The position numbers were made by a program, and so were the translations under genes. A stretch of DNA of 32,897 bases from the IMG/VR virus record IMGVR_UViG_3300044626_000445, positions 1 through 32,897 of that record, one strand, 5' to 3'. This DNA comes from a virus. The notes under the pieces were generated by a model that was not told the origin of the DNA, made no database searches, and saw only the letters and a program-made list of their open reading frames with translations. The first letter of the stretch is position 1, and each line of letters starts with the position of its first letter. This document shows positions 12,311 through 21,702 of this stretch, in pieces.

Positions 12311-13474
12311 TCAGCCCCCGCCGTTCTGGCGCTGCCAGTTGTTGAACCAATCGTTCACCGTGCCGCCGAGGGTGTTCGTCATGCCCATGTACCCACTGCC
12401 GCGGATGTTGCCGCCTTGGCCGATCAGGTTCGTGGTGTTGTTGCCGAAGCTGCCGGTGGCCTGCTGGTTGTTGTTGCCGCCGACCTGACCCAGCCCTGCC
12501 ACGCCCATCAGGCGATTGAGCGAGTCCGTCAGCTTGGTTCCGGCGTAGTCCTGCCCGAACCGCTGCGCGCCCTTCAACTGTGCGCCGCTGTAGTAGCCGC
12601 CCGATGCCGCCGAGCGGTCTTGCAAGAGCTTGTTGCCCTCGTTGAGCCCGAACTGATAGCCCGGGTCTTGCGTGATGCTCGACGGGTCAGCCATCAGCGC
12701 GTTGATCTTCGGCAACGTGGAGTTGCGCAAGTCCATCAACGGCTGGTTGTCGGCGCGCTGCTGGGCGAGCACGTCACGCTGGAATTGCAGGTTCTGCGCG
12801 TTCGCGTCCTGCGCTGCGTTGATGGCGCGGTTTTGTCCGTACAAACCGATGCCCGCCGACACCAAGGGGCCGAGGAAGCCGGGGCTGGTCAGGAAGCTGC
12901 CGATGCCGCCCGCAGCGCCAGCCGTCGTGCCTGCCGCAGTGCCTGCTGCCGTGCCAGCACCAAGGCTCGGGGCCAGCGTGAAGCCTGCCGGGGCTGTCAT
13001 GCCACCTGCCACAGCGCCGCCAGCACTCCCACCGCCGGCCACACCGCCTGCCGTCGGAGCCGACGAACCACCGAAGCCGCCAAGAGCGCCAGCCCCGAGC
13101 AGGTTTGCACCCGTCGCACCCAAGGCCAAAGCAAGGCCGGCGTCCCAGTTGCGATCAGCGCGCTCGAACCGCTGGGGCTGCACAACGAAGTTCCCGTTAG
13201 CGTCCTGCACCCATCGGGATTCTGCGATTTCGTCGCCCCCGGCCATGAGTTGCAGGCCGTTGCTGGCGAGGTACGCCTGCAGCGCGTCGGGGTTGATGCC
13301 GCCGCCTTCGAGCATGAACTGTTCAGCGCCCGGCAAGCCAGTCAGGCCAGAGAGGAAGCCCTGCCCGTTGCCATAACCCAGCGAGGCCATGCCGTCGCCG
13401 TCTTCTTGCGGGCGGAAGAAGGGGCTCGTTCGCGGGTCAATCGCATACGGGTTCATCATCAAAGCGTTCTGCAT
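12311..13474 (-). CDS. Ejection protein, P22 gp7-like position
   Basis: This gene encodes 387 residues from the ATG at 13474, with GAGGAC upstream. The first 130 residues are mixed. Residues 130-200 or so are extremely Gly/Ala/Thr-rich (G-A-G-A-L-G-G-F-G-G-S-S, then G-T-A-A-G-T-A-A-G-T-T-A-G-A-A-G-G) and could insert into membranes. Then a helical part (A-A-Q-D-A-N-A-Q-N-L-Q-F-Q-R-D-V-L-A-Q-Q) and an Asn/Gly-rich tail follow. It is the first of three consecutive ejection-type genes, the P22 7-20-16 order. Confidence 0.7.
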   Translation of the reverse strand: MQNALMMNPYAIDPRTSPFFRPQEDGDGMASLGYGNGQGFLSGLTGLPGAEQFMLEGGGINPDALQAYLASNGLQLMAGGDEIAESRWVQDANGNFVVQPQRFERADRNWDAGLALALGATGANLLGAGALGGFGGSSAPTAGGVAGGGSAGGAVAGGMTAPAGFTLAPSLGAGTAAGTAAGTTAGAAGGIGSFLTSPGFLGPLVSAGIGLYGQNRAINAAQDANAQNLQFQRDVLAQQRADNQPLMDLRNSTLPKINALMADPSSITQDPGYQFGLNEGNKLLQDRSAASGGYYSGAQLKGAQRFGQDYAGTKLTDSLNRLMGVAGLGQVGGNNNQQATGSFGNNTTNLIGQGGNIRGSGYMGMTNTLGGTVNDWFNNWQRQNGGG

Positions 13475-13483
13475 GTCACGTCC

Positions 13484-13975
13484 TCAAGGAATAGAGGAAA
13501 GTTCAAGGTCAGGCCGGGGAATCTGTCCCGCGCCTGTCAGTGCGTTGTCTACGATCACATCGCGCACCACCAGCAACACCTCGGCGTTTGCCTGCGCCTG
13601 CTGCGCAACTGCCGACACTTGCTGCGTGGCCTGCGCGGTCGCTGCTTGGTTGGCTTCCACCGCCGCCACCACGTCGGCCAGGCGCTCGCCCGTGAAACCG
13701 CCGATGCGATCCCACACAGCTGTCATCCAGCGATACCAAGCGTTCGCGTCCACATACACCGGCACCCGCTGGCCGTTCACCTCTGCGTAGCCGATAGCCA
13801 TGCGAGCCGGGGGCAGGGTCGTGTCACGCGCCGATGACGTGCTGCCGATGCCGGGCGAGTAGACCCCGGAGATGGCCCGCGCGACGTAGTAGACGACGGC
13901 ACCAGAGCGCCGCCCAGCCGTGACCGTCCGCGTGAACGATGGCTTGACGTGGACAACGCAGCCGGTCGAGGCCAT
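13484..13975 (-). CDS. Hypothetical virion protein with C-terminal coiled coil
   Basis: This gene encodes 163 residues; its ATG overlaps the upstream stop as TGATG. The N-terminal 100 residues are beta-rich (V-V-Y-Y-V-A-R-A-I-S-G-V-Y), and residues 110-145 or so (A-A-V-E-A-N-Q-A-A-T-A-Q-A-T-Q-Q-V-S-A-V-A-Q-Q-A-Q-A-N-A) form an Ala/Gln coiled coil, suggesting a trimer. It stands where P22 has its tail needle gene 26, but the length and fold do not match a needle. Function unknown. Confidence 0.62.
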   Translation of the reverse strand: MASTGCVVHVKPSFTRTVTAGRRSGAVVYYVARAISGVYSPGIGSTSSARDTTLPPARMAIGYAEVNGQRVPVYVDANAWYRWMTAVWDRIGGFTGERLADVVAAVEANQAATAQATQQVSAVAQQAQANAEVLLVVRDVIVDNALTGAGQIPRPDLELSSIP

Positions 13976-14547
13976 CAGTCAGGCACCACGAAGGTCGCGG
14001 TTGAGAGCGTGTGCGTGCCGGGTGATGCGTAAACGTCCTCGGTGATGCGGCACACGATGCAGCCGAACGATGTCGCCGCGGTCAGGTCGATCGCTACACC
14101 GCCAGATGTGGCCGCCACCTTGAACGAGTCCGTGGTCGCGTCACGAACGAAGTAGATCGTGCCCTCCACCAGCGGGGCGGGCGGGTTGCCGTTGAAGAAA
14201 ACGATCTGATTGGTGTCGCTGTACCCATGCGCCTCGGAATAGATCAGGTCCGACGAGGCAATGCTCATGAAGTTTCTTGGCGTGAACCCGCCATTCGGGG
14301 CTGACTCCACGAAGGTCGAGCCGTTCCAGAAACCGAGCCACCGCACCGTCGAAGCCGGGACCGACACGTCTGCCGCAGCGTTCAGCGCACGCGAACCGCC
14401 AGACGCGGCATTGACCACAATCGCCGCCCTGACGCTGCTGGCGATCTCGTTTGCGCCCGTGGTGCCGGGGTAGGCCGAATGCACGCTCACATCGGTGAAC
14501 GTCAGCCCACTCAAAAGCGCGTTTTTGGTCGTTACGGGGCGGGTCAT
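13975..14547 (-). CDS. Hypothetical phage virion protein
   Basis: This gene encodes 190 residues from an ATG overlapping the gp10-like stop (ATGA). It is rich in Ala, Thr, Ser and Val with alternating strands. A segment (A-H-G-Y-S-D-T-N-Q-I-V-F-F-N-G-N, then L-V-E-G-T-I-Y-F-V) resembles small beta domains seen in phage tail and fibre proteins. It has no membrane segment or catalytic motif. It is probably a minor structural component given its place in the tail-assembly block. Confidence 0.62.
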   Translation of the reverse strand: MTRPVTTKNALLSGLTFTDVSVHSAYPGTTGANEIASSVRAAIVVNAASGGSRALNAAADVSVPASTVRWLGFWNGSTFVESAPNGGFTPRNFMSIASSDLIYSEAHGYSDTNQIVFFNGNPPAPLVEGTIYFVRDATTDSFKVAATSGGVAIDLTAATSFGCIVCRITEDVYASPGTHTLSTATFVVPD

Positions 14548-16007
14548 GTCTTGTTCTCCACGGCGTCCACATGCAGGCCGATGATTGATACCTTGGCGTC
14601 ATCGGTGCATCGGAAGCGCCAGACCCGATCACGCCCTTGGCCGAGGCGGTCCCACTTCACCGGCTTGGCCCACTCACCGAGCTTGCCGCTTGAGCGCTTC
14701 GACCACGCGCCCCACGTTGCGCCGCCGTTGTTGGAGTAAGCCATCTCGATCTGCGGGTCCAGGCCGCTGGCCGTTTCGCCGGTTGTCACGTCAAGGCGCA
14801 GCCGCTGGAACGTCACACGCTGCCGGCTCGGGGCGGCGTTGTGCGGGGTCGTCCACAGCCGATAGAGCACGTCGCCGTCGTTCGTGTATTCGTAGGCGTC
14901 AAGCTCGTACAGCCCGCCATCAGCGTCGGCCACGACATGCCGGCCAAAGGCGAAGGCGTGCGTCGTGCAGCGCCACGGCTCAATGTCCCCGGAGAAGAAC
15001 TCCGCGCGTTCGTGCCACTTCTGCACGCTTGCGTCGTAGACCCATGTGGACGACAGGCCCGGCACGTTTAAGACGTAGAACGTCTGCCCGGCGTCTTGGT
15101 ACGTCCACGCCCACGCACCCGAGAGGTCGTCCAGCTTTGCTAGTTCTTCCTCGAGGTCGTGCGTGCTGATGCGAACCGGCTGATAGCTAGACGGCCCGCC
15201 GATGGCCCACACGACGCCCTGGCCCCGTTCGTCCTGGCCAACGTAGTAGATCGTGTTGTCGATGCGCTGGGCAGAGAACGCAGCCGCAAGGCCGCTTTCG
15301 ATGTTGGCCCCGTTGTTGCGTGCGTATGGGCTGTCCACCGTGGGAGCCGGAAACCAGACTTCGACCGAGCCCTGCCCGAACAACCAGATTTCGCCATGAT
15401 CGACAAGGTGGCCGACGATGTTGTCCGGCCGACGTTCAGCCGATGCGAAGTCAAGCGCCGAATAGTCCGAGGCGGTGTCAATGCCCGCGCTCCAAAACCA
15501 CTGCTGACTGTTGGGCTTAGCAAAGATGAACCGGCCATCGAGGAAGGCCACCCGACGAGAGCCGAGGAAATCGGGATCCGTGATCCGATTGAAAGCGTTG
15601 TTCGCCAGCGTCAGGACGTAGCCGTTACCGTCCACCACCACCAGCGAGAACAGGCCTTGCGCGAACTCCACCCGGCCCGTGCTGGTAAGCAGCGAACCAC
15701 GAACCGCCGTCGTCCAATCGCTGAACACTTCCAGCAGCGCAGAGCCTGCAACGAGGAACAGGCGCGAGCCCGTCCAGAACGCGCCCCGAGCCTCTGCGCC
15801 GACACTGCCGAGCCGGGTCAGGCCGGGCACTTGCTCGCGGAACAGCAGGCTTTTTTCGGGGCCGGCTTCCGAGCGTTTGAGCATGTAGTTCACATGCCGC
15901 TCAGACGTAGCCCGCAGGGCGCGACGACGCGACAGACGACGCGCAGCCAGTGCCCCAGCGTCAACCCCGACAGTCTCAATGCCGATGGTGACGCTAAACA
16001 AGCTCAC
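14544..16007 (-). CDS. Packaged-DNA stabilisation protein, P22 gp10-like
   Basis: This gene encodes 487 residues from a GTG at 16007 that overlaps the upstream stop as GTGA. The sequence is beta-rich with repeated blade-like units (F-W-T-G-S-R-L-F-L-V-A-G-S-A-L-L, then W-L-F-G-Q-G-S-V-E-V-W). A motif near the middle (N-N-G-A-N-I-E-S-G-L-A-A) and a late segment (Q-R-V-T-F-Q-R-L-R-L-D-V-T-T-G) match what I know of the P22 gp10 hub family. It would cap the portal-gp4 channel after packaging and carry the tail hub. Length is close to P22 gp10 (472). Confidence 0.82.
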   Translation of the reverse strand: MSLFSVTIGIETVGVDAGALAARRLSRRRALRATSERHVNYMLKRSEAGPEKSLLFREQVPGLTRLGSVGAEARGAFWTGSRLFLVAGSALLEVFSDWTTAVRGSLLTSTGRVEFAQGLFSLVVVDGNGYVLTLANNAFNRITDPDFLGSRRVAFLDGRFIFAKPNSQQWFWSAGIDTASDYSALDFASAERRPDNIVGHLVDHGEIWLFGQGSVEVWFPAPTVDSPYARNNGANIESGLAAAFSAQRIDNTIYYVGQDERGQGVVWAIGGPSSYQPVRISTHDLEEELAKLDDLSGAWAWTYQDAGQTFYVLNVPGLSSTWVYDASVQKWHERAEFFSGDIEPWRCTTHAFAFGRHVVADADGGLYELDAYEYTNDGDVLYRLWTTPHNAAPSRQRVTFQRLRLDVTTGETASGLDPQIEMAYSNNGGATWGAWSKRSSGKLGEWAKPVKWDRLGQGRDRVWRFRCTDDAKVSIIGLHVDAVENKT

Positions 16008-16297
16008 AGCTCTACCCCGTCCGCAAACAGTCGCGCCGAGCCCGAGAAGAACGCCGGAGCCGTGAGGGAGCCGCTGCCGTTCTCTTGCACCACCACGCCG
16101 GCCGGGATGGCCGATTCAAAGGTGAGCCGGTACTCCACGTCGCCTGACACCGCGCCATTGAGCGCCGCGCGGATGATCGACGCAGCAGCATCACCTGGCG
16201 CAGCAGGCGGGCAAGCCCAGCCCGGCACGCCGATGCCGTCGCCGCCGTAATGCACCCCAAAAAAGCCGGGGATGTCGCCGTCATACGCAATGCTCAT
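16004..16297 (-). CDS. Small hypothetical phage protein
   Basis: This gene encodes 97 residues; its ATG overlaps the upstream stop (ATGA) and its stop overlaps the next GTG. It is Gly/Ala-rich with a W-A-C-P-P-A-A-P-G-D section and a strand-rich C-terminus (V-E-Y-R-L-T-F-E-S-A-I-P-A-G-V-V-V-Q-E-N-G-S-G). Coupling to both neighbours makes it a real gene. It may be a small structural or chaperone partner of the 584-residue protein. Function unknown. Confidence 0.62.
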   Translation of the reverse strand: MSIAYDGDIPGFFGVHYGGDGIGVPGWACPPAAPGDAAASIIRAALNGAVSGDVEYRLTFESAIPAGVVVQENGSGSLTAPAFFSGSARLFADGVEL

Positions 16298-18048
16298 GTC
16301 GCCGTGACCGTCTTCTTGAACGAATAGGTGCCGTCCGTGTTGAAGCCGAAGACCACGTACACGACACCGGCTGTGATCGATGCGCTTGTGATCGCCATGT
16401 TCCCCGAGGCGTCAACGATCTGCGAGTTCAGTTCTAGAACAACAGCGCCGCTAGAGGCGCGGCAGACCTTGACGAAGGGCACCGAAATACCTGACCAGCC
16501 CGTCCCCGTCCACTGCTTGAAGCCCGTCAGCGACAGCGAGGCAAACCCAGGCGGCGGTGGGGGTGCCGGTGCGCCGCTTGTGACCTGAGTCGCTGCCAGA
16601 GGGGGCGTGCTGACGTTGCCTGCGGCATCTCTTGCGCGCACCCGCAGTGCGTAGCTTGTCGAGGGCGTCAGGCCGGTGAACGTGTGCGTCAGCACGTTGC
16701 CGAGCGTGGTGTAGCTGCTGCCTCCGTTGCTCGACACGTCGTAGGCAGTTACTGCCACGTTGTCGGAGCCCGCAGGCCACGAGAACTGGATCGACGTACT
16801 TGTGACCGTGCCGATAACGATAGAGCCGACTTGCGTCGGCGGCGTCGTGTCGGTGCCGGGGTTCGGCGTGACGCTGTTACTTGCTGCGCTCTCGGCGCCG
16901 AAGCCGCGCGAGTTTTGCGCAGCTAACGTGAAGGTGTACGCAACCCCGTTGGTCAGGCCCGTGTGTGTGATCGGCAGCGAAGCTACAGACACCGTGCTGC
17001 CGCCCGGCGTGGCGGTGCTTCGGTAGCCCGTGATCGTCGCGCCGCCCGTGCTGCCAGGAGTGCCGTTGACCGTGGCTTGACCGTTGCCAGCGACTGCGGT
17101 TCCGATAGTCGGCGCGCTCGGCACGGTGCTCGGCGTGAAGCTGGCGGTGGACACCACGTTGCTCGGCCCGGTCTGCGCAAAGTCGGCCACCAAAGCCGTG
17201 CCGTTGGTGAGGCCCGTCAGGTTGAAGTCGCGCGCACCCGTGGCGCCGCTGGTGAGCGTTGCCGTGGGCGATGCCAGCACTTCAGCAGCAGTCCACGCCG
17301 GAGCCGCTGCTGCGCGGGTGCGAACCGCCAGCGTCGAGCTACCCGAGGGCGCCGTGTCGGTGGTGACACGCACCGTGGCGATGGTGTCGCCGGTGCTGAC
17401 GACGGTGGGGCTAGAGAGGACGGGGCTCGCCGCAAGCGCCTCCAGAGACCATGCCCACATCGACCAACTACGGGTGCCCGGGAAGGAGCCCCCGATTGCC
17501 ACCGACGAGGCACCAGCAATGCTCAGAAGGTGGAAGCGGCTCGTGGACGCATCGGCCGTGGCAATCACTGTTACACCGCTGCCGGGCGTCAGCGTGGACT
17601 GGCTGCCGAGTTCCGCGACGATGGCGTACACCGTGCGCCCGCTGGCGCTGCTGACGGTAGCAGTCGGCGAGGCGTTGTCCGCGCCGGCCTTGACCAGCCC
17701 CGACAGCGGAGACGCAGCGCAGCCGTCGAAAGCCGCTGCCGCCACGAAGATGCCGCCGTCAGTGTTGGCGCAAACGGCCGTGAAGTCGTTGGCGCCGGTC
17801 AGCGTGGTGGCGCCGTGCGCCGCTTGGAAGAAGCTGCCGAAGTTGTTGCTCTCGACCGCCGACAGCGTAAGGCCAACGCCGCCATAGTTGGCTGACGACA
17901 GGTTGCGCGCCGCCGCCGTGCCGCCGTTGGTGGCCGTCGAGATGCCGACGATGTAGCGGCCAGCGCTGCTGCCGGTGTTGACCGAGACGGATTGACTGGA
18001 GACGAAGTTCGTCCACGCAGCGCCGAACGAAGAAGCGACGTAGTTCAT
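16294..18048 (-). CDS. Virion protein with fibronectin type III repeats
   Basis: This gene encodes 584 residues from the ATG at 18048, four bases after the previous stop. Residues 1-205 or so are a Ser/Ala/Gly-rich beta domain. About 210-310, 313-400 and 404-490 are three fibronectin type III-like repeats; the last has the clearest pattern (S-I-Q-F-S-W-P-A-G-S-D-N-V-A-V-T-A-Y, then T-H-T-F-T-G-L-T-P-S-T-S-Y). A proline spacer (P-A-P-P-P-P-P-G-F) precedes a 90-residue C-terminal domain. Such repeats in phages usually help attachment to carbohydrate surfaces. It lies between gp4- and gp10-like genes, where P22 has no such gene. Confidence 0.75.
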   Translation of the reverse strand: MNYVASSFGAAWTNFVSSQSVSVNTGSSAGRYIVGISTATNGGTAAARNLSSANYGGVGLTLSAVESNNFGSFFQAAHGATTLTGANDFTAVCANTDGGIFVAAAAFDGCAASPLSGLVKAGADNASPTATVSSASGRTVYAIVAELGSQSTLTPGSGVTVIATADASTSRFHLLSIAGASSVAIGGSFPGTRSWSMWAWSLEALAASPVLSSPTVVSTGDTIATVRVTTDTAPSGSSTLAVRTRAAAAPAWTAAEVLASPTATLTSGATGARDFNLTGLTNGTALVADFAQTGPSNVVSTASFTPSTVPSAPTIGTAVAGNGQATVNGTPGSTGGATITGYRSTATPGGSTVSVASLPITHTGLTNGVAYTFTLAAQNSRGFGAESAASNSVTPNPGTDTTPPTQVGSIVIGTVTSTSIQFSWPAGSDNVAVTAYDVSSNGGSSYTTLGNVLTHTFTGLTPSTSYALRVRARDAAGNVSTPPLAATQVTSGAPAPPPPPGFASLSLTGFKQWTGTGWSGISVPFVKVCRASSGAVVLELNSQIVDASGNMAITSASITAGVVYVVFGFNTDGTYSFKKTVTAT

Positions 18049-18052
18049 GTTT

Positions 18053-21043
18053 TCAGTTGGTGGGCAACCACCACGCCTCCATGTGAGCGGCAGAGTCCGG
18101 GCACACCAGCACCGCGTTCAGCTCGGGGCTGTATTGCCAGCGCTCGTAGCTGTCGGTGTTCGGGCTGACGCGGTTCATGAACGAACTGGTGCCCGTGAAC
18201 GCCCAGCGGCTCCACGTCCACGCCTGCGTGCGCCAGTCACCCGCGGGCGGCACAAGGCGCCAGACGCCTGTCGGCGGGCTGGTCGAGCAGTCCACCAGCA
18301 GGAAGTCGTCGAAGGCGGGCCGGTACATCAGGCCCTGGCCCCACACGCCTGTCGGGCCGGTGCCGGTGAAGGTCAGCTCCACCCACGCGCCGCCCGGGTT
18401 CGCGGCGTCGAGGCCGTGGAAGTTGTTGCCCGGCGTGCCGATATGCCGGCCGCCGATGTAGAGGTCGCGCACCGGGTCGTGGATGAACACCGAAGGCTGC
18501 ACACCGCTGCCCAGCCCGACAGGCCGCGCTGTCTGCGTGTGGCTCTGCCACGTCGCGCCGGAGTTGGTGTAGTCGAGCGAGTGATAGGCCGTGCCGGCGT
18601 CGCACGGGAAGCGGAAAAACTTGCGGCGGATCGTGTCTTTCACCACCGCGTCAACGTCAACCGTTGACACCGGGCCCACATCGCCAAAGCGCGTCCACGT
18701 CGGAGTGCCCGACAGCGCCAGCCGGTGCGCCTGCCCCGACTTGCTGGCGCCCTGCTCGATGGCGGTGCCGTAGGCCTGCATGAAGGCAGGGCCGTTTGGC
18801 TCGTCGCTGTCTAGCCCCTTGACGTGGCTGTAAGCGTGCTGCGAGCCGGGGCGGCCCACGATGTCGTTCTCGCCGTAGGTGGGGTTAGAGGTAACAGCCG
18901 GCGTCAGCTTCGTTGGCGCGATCAAGCGCTCCATGAGGCCCGTGCTCGCGCGCCACGCATAACTGCCGTCGTTGGTGTCGGTGCCGCTGTGCCCCGCGCC
19001 GATGCCGATGACGTACATGAAGTCAGTCACCACGCCTGCGCCGTTCTTGAACCGCACCAGCGTGGCCGAGCACCAATCCGACAGCACCTTGTCGAGCGTG
19101 AATGCCTCGGTGCCGTTGCTTGCGGTGTCGTCGAGCAAGTTGGTCGATACGTCCGTGATCGTCAGCGGCGTGCCCTTGGCAAACGGCCAGGCCCAGACTG
19201 GCGGCTGCGGGCAAGGGAACGCGGCCGTACTCAGAGCCACCTGAGCGAAGTCGGCGTAGTAGGCGCGCTTCGGCGGGACGTTGCCCAGATCGATGTTCAG
19301 ATACCCGGTCAGGGCGATGGCGTTGAAGCCCGGAAGAGCTGTGCGCCAGACGTCTTCGGCTGGGCCGCTGGATCCGTACACCAGCGCCTGGTCGGTCATC
19401 GAGAAAACCTGCGTCCAGGCGGTGTCGTTCTCGCGCGCCAGCCACGCCTGCACGATGGTGTCGCGCACGCCGGTCGCGCTCGGGTTGCTGCTCTCCCAGC
19501 GCTTGCCGGGCTTGACGCGCAGCATGACGGAGATCCACTCGCCGGCTGGCACCTCGTAAGCCGACCCCGCGGGCAGGTCGCTCGACGGCAGCGCAGTGGC
19601 CGCGAATGCGCTGCCCGGCTGATAGCTGCCGCTGCCGTCTAGGTTGGCTGCCAGCCGGCGCCCGGCCAGACCGCCGCTGAAGCTGTACGCCGACATGGTG
19701 AACGGCAGATCAGGCGTGCTCGGAATCCAGAAGCGGTTGCTGGGGCCGTAGCCGCCGGTGATCTGCTGCGGCACCGTCATTTCGGCTTGCAACATCCACA
19801 TCTTGCGACCGAACCTGCCATCAGTGCTGGTCTGGTCGATGGCGGTGGCGCGCGTGTGAAACGTGGGGTCCACGCGGTAGCGGAACAGCAGGTGGAACTC
19901 GTCGCCGTCCCAGACGTTGGACCGCGAGATCGAGTCAATCGGGAACGCACCGTGATCGCTCGGGCGCCAGGTCGGGAAGGCGGCCTGCTCGTCGGGGTGG
20001 CCGTACCAGCCATAGCCGAACGCCTGCGAGCCGTGCGGAAAGTTGATCTGATCGTTGGTTGACCGCATCAGCTTGCCGGCGTTGTTGATGTCGTCGACGC
20101 CCAGGCCGTTGCTGTCGCCTTCGAGCGCCGAGAAAAGCCGCGTCCAGAGCGCGCCGCTTTGGTGGCCAATGTGGTCGCCGACCGCCCAGTCTTGCTGGGT
20201 CGTGGAGAACGGCTGGCCGGTCGATGCGACGTAGGTGACGGTGAGCGTGTTCGCGTTCTTGGCGGTCACCAGCCAGAGGTTGTTGGTCTGCCCTCCGTTG
20301 GGTCGGCAGGTATGCACGTAATACTCGCCATGCACTGCGGGGTCCGGCCACAGGTGCGCCGTCTCCAGCACCACCGGCCGGGGGCCGACACCGCCCGATG
20401 CGGGCAGCGCTTGCGCGAGCACGCCACCGAGCGCGAGGAATCGCATCGCAGAGCCGAGCGCTTGGTCAGGCACCAGCGACGGCAGCAGAGCCGCACCCGC
20501 GTGCCCGGCACCCGCGGCTGGGCTCGTGACGAATGCGTCGATTTCGTTCTGAGTGGTGATGCGGTGAGCCCACACCACGCCAGGGCCGGTGCTGATGGTG
20601 GCCCAGTCGGCGGATGTCGGGGGCGACGGCGGCGCAGCACTCACCGGCACCGAGAGCGTGTTGCTCACGATCCCGCCCGGCGCCGTGCCGCGTACCTGCG
20701 CGGTGCCGGCCGCTGCCCAGGTGGCCGACGACAATTTCACCAGCTCGCCAGGCGCAGGCAGCACGGTCGGCGGGCTCCAACTCACGCCGGGGCCGCTCAC
20801 GCTCTCCATCGTCACCGTAATCGGGCCGGTCAGGTTGGCCGCCGTCACGGTGATGGGCTCGGCAGAGCCGACGATGGCGGAACCGTCGTAAGACAGCGTA
20901 AGCGTGATCGGAGCAGGCGGCGGGGGCGGCGGGGCCGGTGCGGGGGGCGGCGCAGGCACCGGGCCTGGAGCGGTCACCGGGCCATTGCCCCACACCACAG
21001 ACGACGAGCCGGCCTGCGCGATGATGACGACGCTAGAGGGCAT
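18053..21043 (-). CDS. Large surface or receptor-binding virion protein
   Basis: This gene encodes 996 residues; the ATG at 21043 overlaps the gp4-like stop (TAATG). After a short beta N-terminus come a Pro/Ala linker (residues 23-44 or so, with P-P-P-P-P-P) and an Ig-like domain (about 45-135). Residues 150-620 form a large Trp-rich beta domain, possibly a jelly-roll or lectin-like unit (F-H-L-L-F-R-Y-R-V-D-P, then G-E-W-I-S-V-M-L-R-V-K-P-G-K). Residues 640-990 contain propeller-like repeats (W-x-x-F-G-D-V-G-P, Y-S-P-E-L-N-A-V-L-V). I recognise no catalytic motif. It is likely a tail-associated adhesin or depolymerase-like protein; this is inference. Confidence 0.7.
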   Translation of the reverse strand: MPSSVVIIAQAGSSSVVWGNGPVTAPGPVPAPPPAPAPPPPPPAPITLTLSYDGSAIVGSAEPITVTAANLTGPITVTMESVSGPGVSWSPPTVLPAPGELVKLSSATWAAAGTAQVRGTAPGGIVSNTLSVPVSAAPPSPPTSADWATISTGPGVVWAHRITTQNEIDAFVTSPAAGAGHAGAALLPSLVPDQALGSAMRFLALGGVLAQALPASGGVGPRPVVLETAHLWPDPAVHGEYYVHTCRPNGGQTNNLWLVTAKNANTLTVTYVASTGQPFSTTQQDWAVGDHIGHQSGALWTRLFSALEGDSNGLGVDDINNAGKLMRSTNDQINFPHGSQAFGYGWYGHPDEQAAFPTWRPSDHGAFPIDSISRSNVWDGDEFHLLFRYRVDPTFHTRATAIDQTSTDGRFGRKMWMLQAEMTVPQQITGGYGPSNRFWIPSTPDLPFTMSAYSFSGGLAGRRLAANLDGSGSYQPGSAFAATALPSSDLPAGSAYEVPAGEWISVMLRVKPGKRWESSNPSATGVRDTIVQAWLARENDTAWTQVFSMTDQALVYGSSGPAEDVWRTALPGFNAIALTGYLNIDLGNVPPKRAYYADFAQVALSTAAFPCPQPPVWAWPFAKGTPLTITDVSTNLLDDTASNGTEAFTLDKVLSDWCSATLVRFKNGAGVVTDFMYVIGIGAGHSGTDTNDGSYAWRASTGLMERLIAPTKLTPAVTSNPTYGENDIVGRPGSQHAYSHVKGLDSDEPNGPAFMQAYGTAIEQGASKSGQAHRLALSGTPTWTRFGDVGPVSTVDVDAVVKDTIRRKFFRFPCDAGTAYHSLDYTNSGATWQSHTQTARPVGLGSGVQPSVFIHDPVRDLYIGGRHIGTPGNNFHGLDAANPGGAWVELTFTGTGPTGVWGQGLMYRPAFDDFLLVDCSTSPPTGVWRLVPPAGDWRTQAWTWSRWAFTGTSSFMNRVSPNTDSYERWQYSPELNAVLVCPDSAAHMEAWWLPTN

Positions 21044-21702
21044 TAGAAATACTCCGCCACGACAGGCGCCGTATCCACGCGCTGCTGCCCGATCATGCGA
21101 AGCGTCCGCATCGATTCGGTTTGCCGGGCCGTCAAGCGCGCGGCCTGCTCGCCTGATAGGCCGAACTCGTCCACCAAGTCGCCAGCAACCAGCAGCGCAA
21201 ACGCGCGCATAGCGCCTGGCGGCACATCAGGGACCGTGCCGCTTTGCACGTCGGCTGAAATCGCCTGATACGTCAGATTGGCGGTCGTGTTGCTCCGCGG
21301 CACCGGCCAGAAGCGGCACAGCGCGCCATCAATGAAAAGCAGTTCGGGCTCGCCCCTGTCGCCCTTGTTCGGCAGGGCCTGATACTCACGGTGCGAGACA
21401 ACCCGAAGGGGGCGCTCTTCGTTGCCGACAAGGACAGTCGCCGTCACCGGGTACAGGAAATCGGCGGCCCCGATGGTTGCCGTGGCAACGCCAGCCGTAA
21501 GCGGCAGCGAAGTTTGCGCGCCGGTTACGTTCCACCAAAGGATATGCAGCGTCTGCAGTTCCTTCAGTCGCGCGTCCATTGCCTCGTACACAAGCGCAGC
21601 GTCTTCGGCTTCGGCGGTGTCAGACGCGCCGATAACGCCGAGCTTGCGAAGGATCATCTCTCCGAGCTGCTCGCGGGTGCGGGTCCATGTGTACGTTGGC
21701 AT
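21043..21702 (-). CDS. Tail accessory / head-completion protein, P22 gp4-like
   Basis: This gene encodes 219 residues from the ATG at 21702, which overlaps the upstream stop (TGATG); a GTG one codon upstream is also in frame. It starts P-T-Y-T-W-T-R-T-R-E-Q-L-G-E-M-I-L-R-K-L-G-V and contains L-K-E-L-Q-T-L-H-I-L-W-W and R-F-W-P-V-P, features I associate with the gp4-type connector that binds under the portal ring. Its C-terminus is helical. It follows the capsid and two small genes, as in related phages. P22 gp4 is 166 residues, so this is somewhat longer. Confidence 0.75.
   Translation of the reverse strand: MPTYTWTRTREQLGEMILRKLGVIGASDTAEAEDAALVYEAMDARLKELQTLHILWWNVTGAQTSLPLTAGVATATIGAADFLYPVTATVLVGNEERPLRVVSHREYQALPNKGDRGEPELLFIDGALCRFWPVPRSNTTANLTYQAISADVQSGTVPDVPPGAMRAFALLVAGDLVDEFGLSGEQAARLTARQTESMRTLRMIGQQRVDTAPVVAEYF

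Noticed and set aside
12970-13030. Gly/Ala-rich repetitive coding stretch looking like a tandem repeat
   Set aside because: It is low-complexity protein sequence within the gp7-like ejection protein and not a DNA-level repeat array. No CRISPR-like spacing exists anywhere in the window.
13484-13975. Tail needle (P22 gp26) by position
   Set aside because: The protein has only a short C-terminal coiled coil and a beta N-terminus, which does not fit a long needle of trimeric coiled coil.
18053-21043. Possible diversity-generating retroelement target in the large tail protein, as in BPP-1-type phages
   Set aside because: No reverse transcriptase, template repeat or lectin-type variable end is visible in the window.
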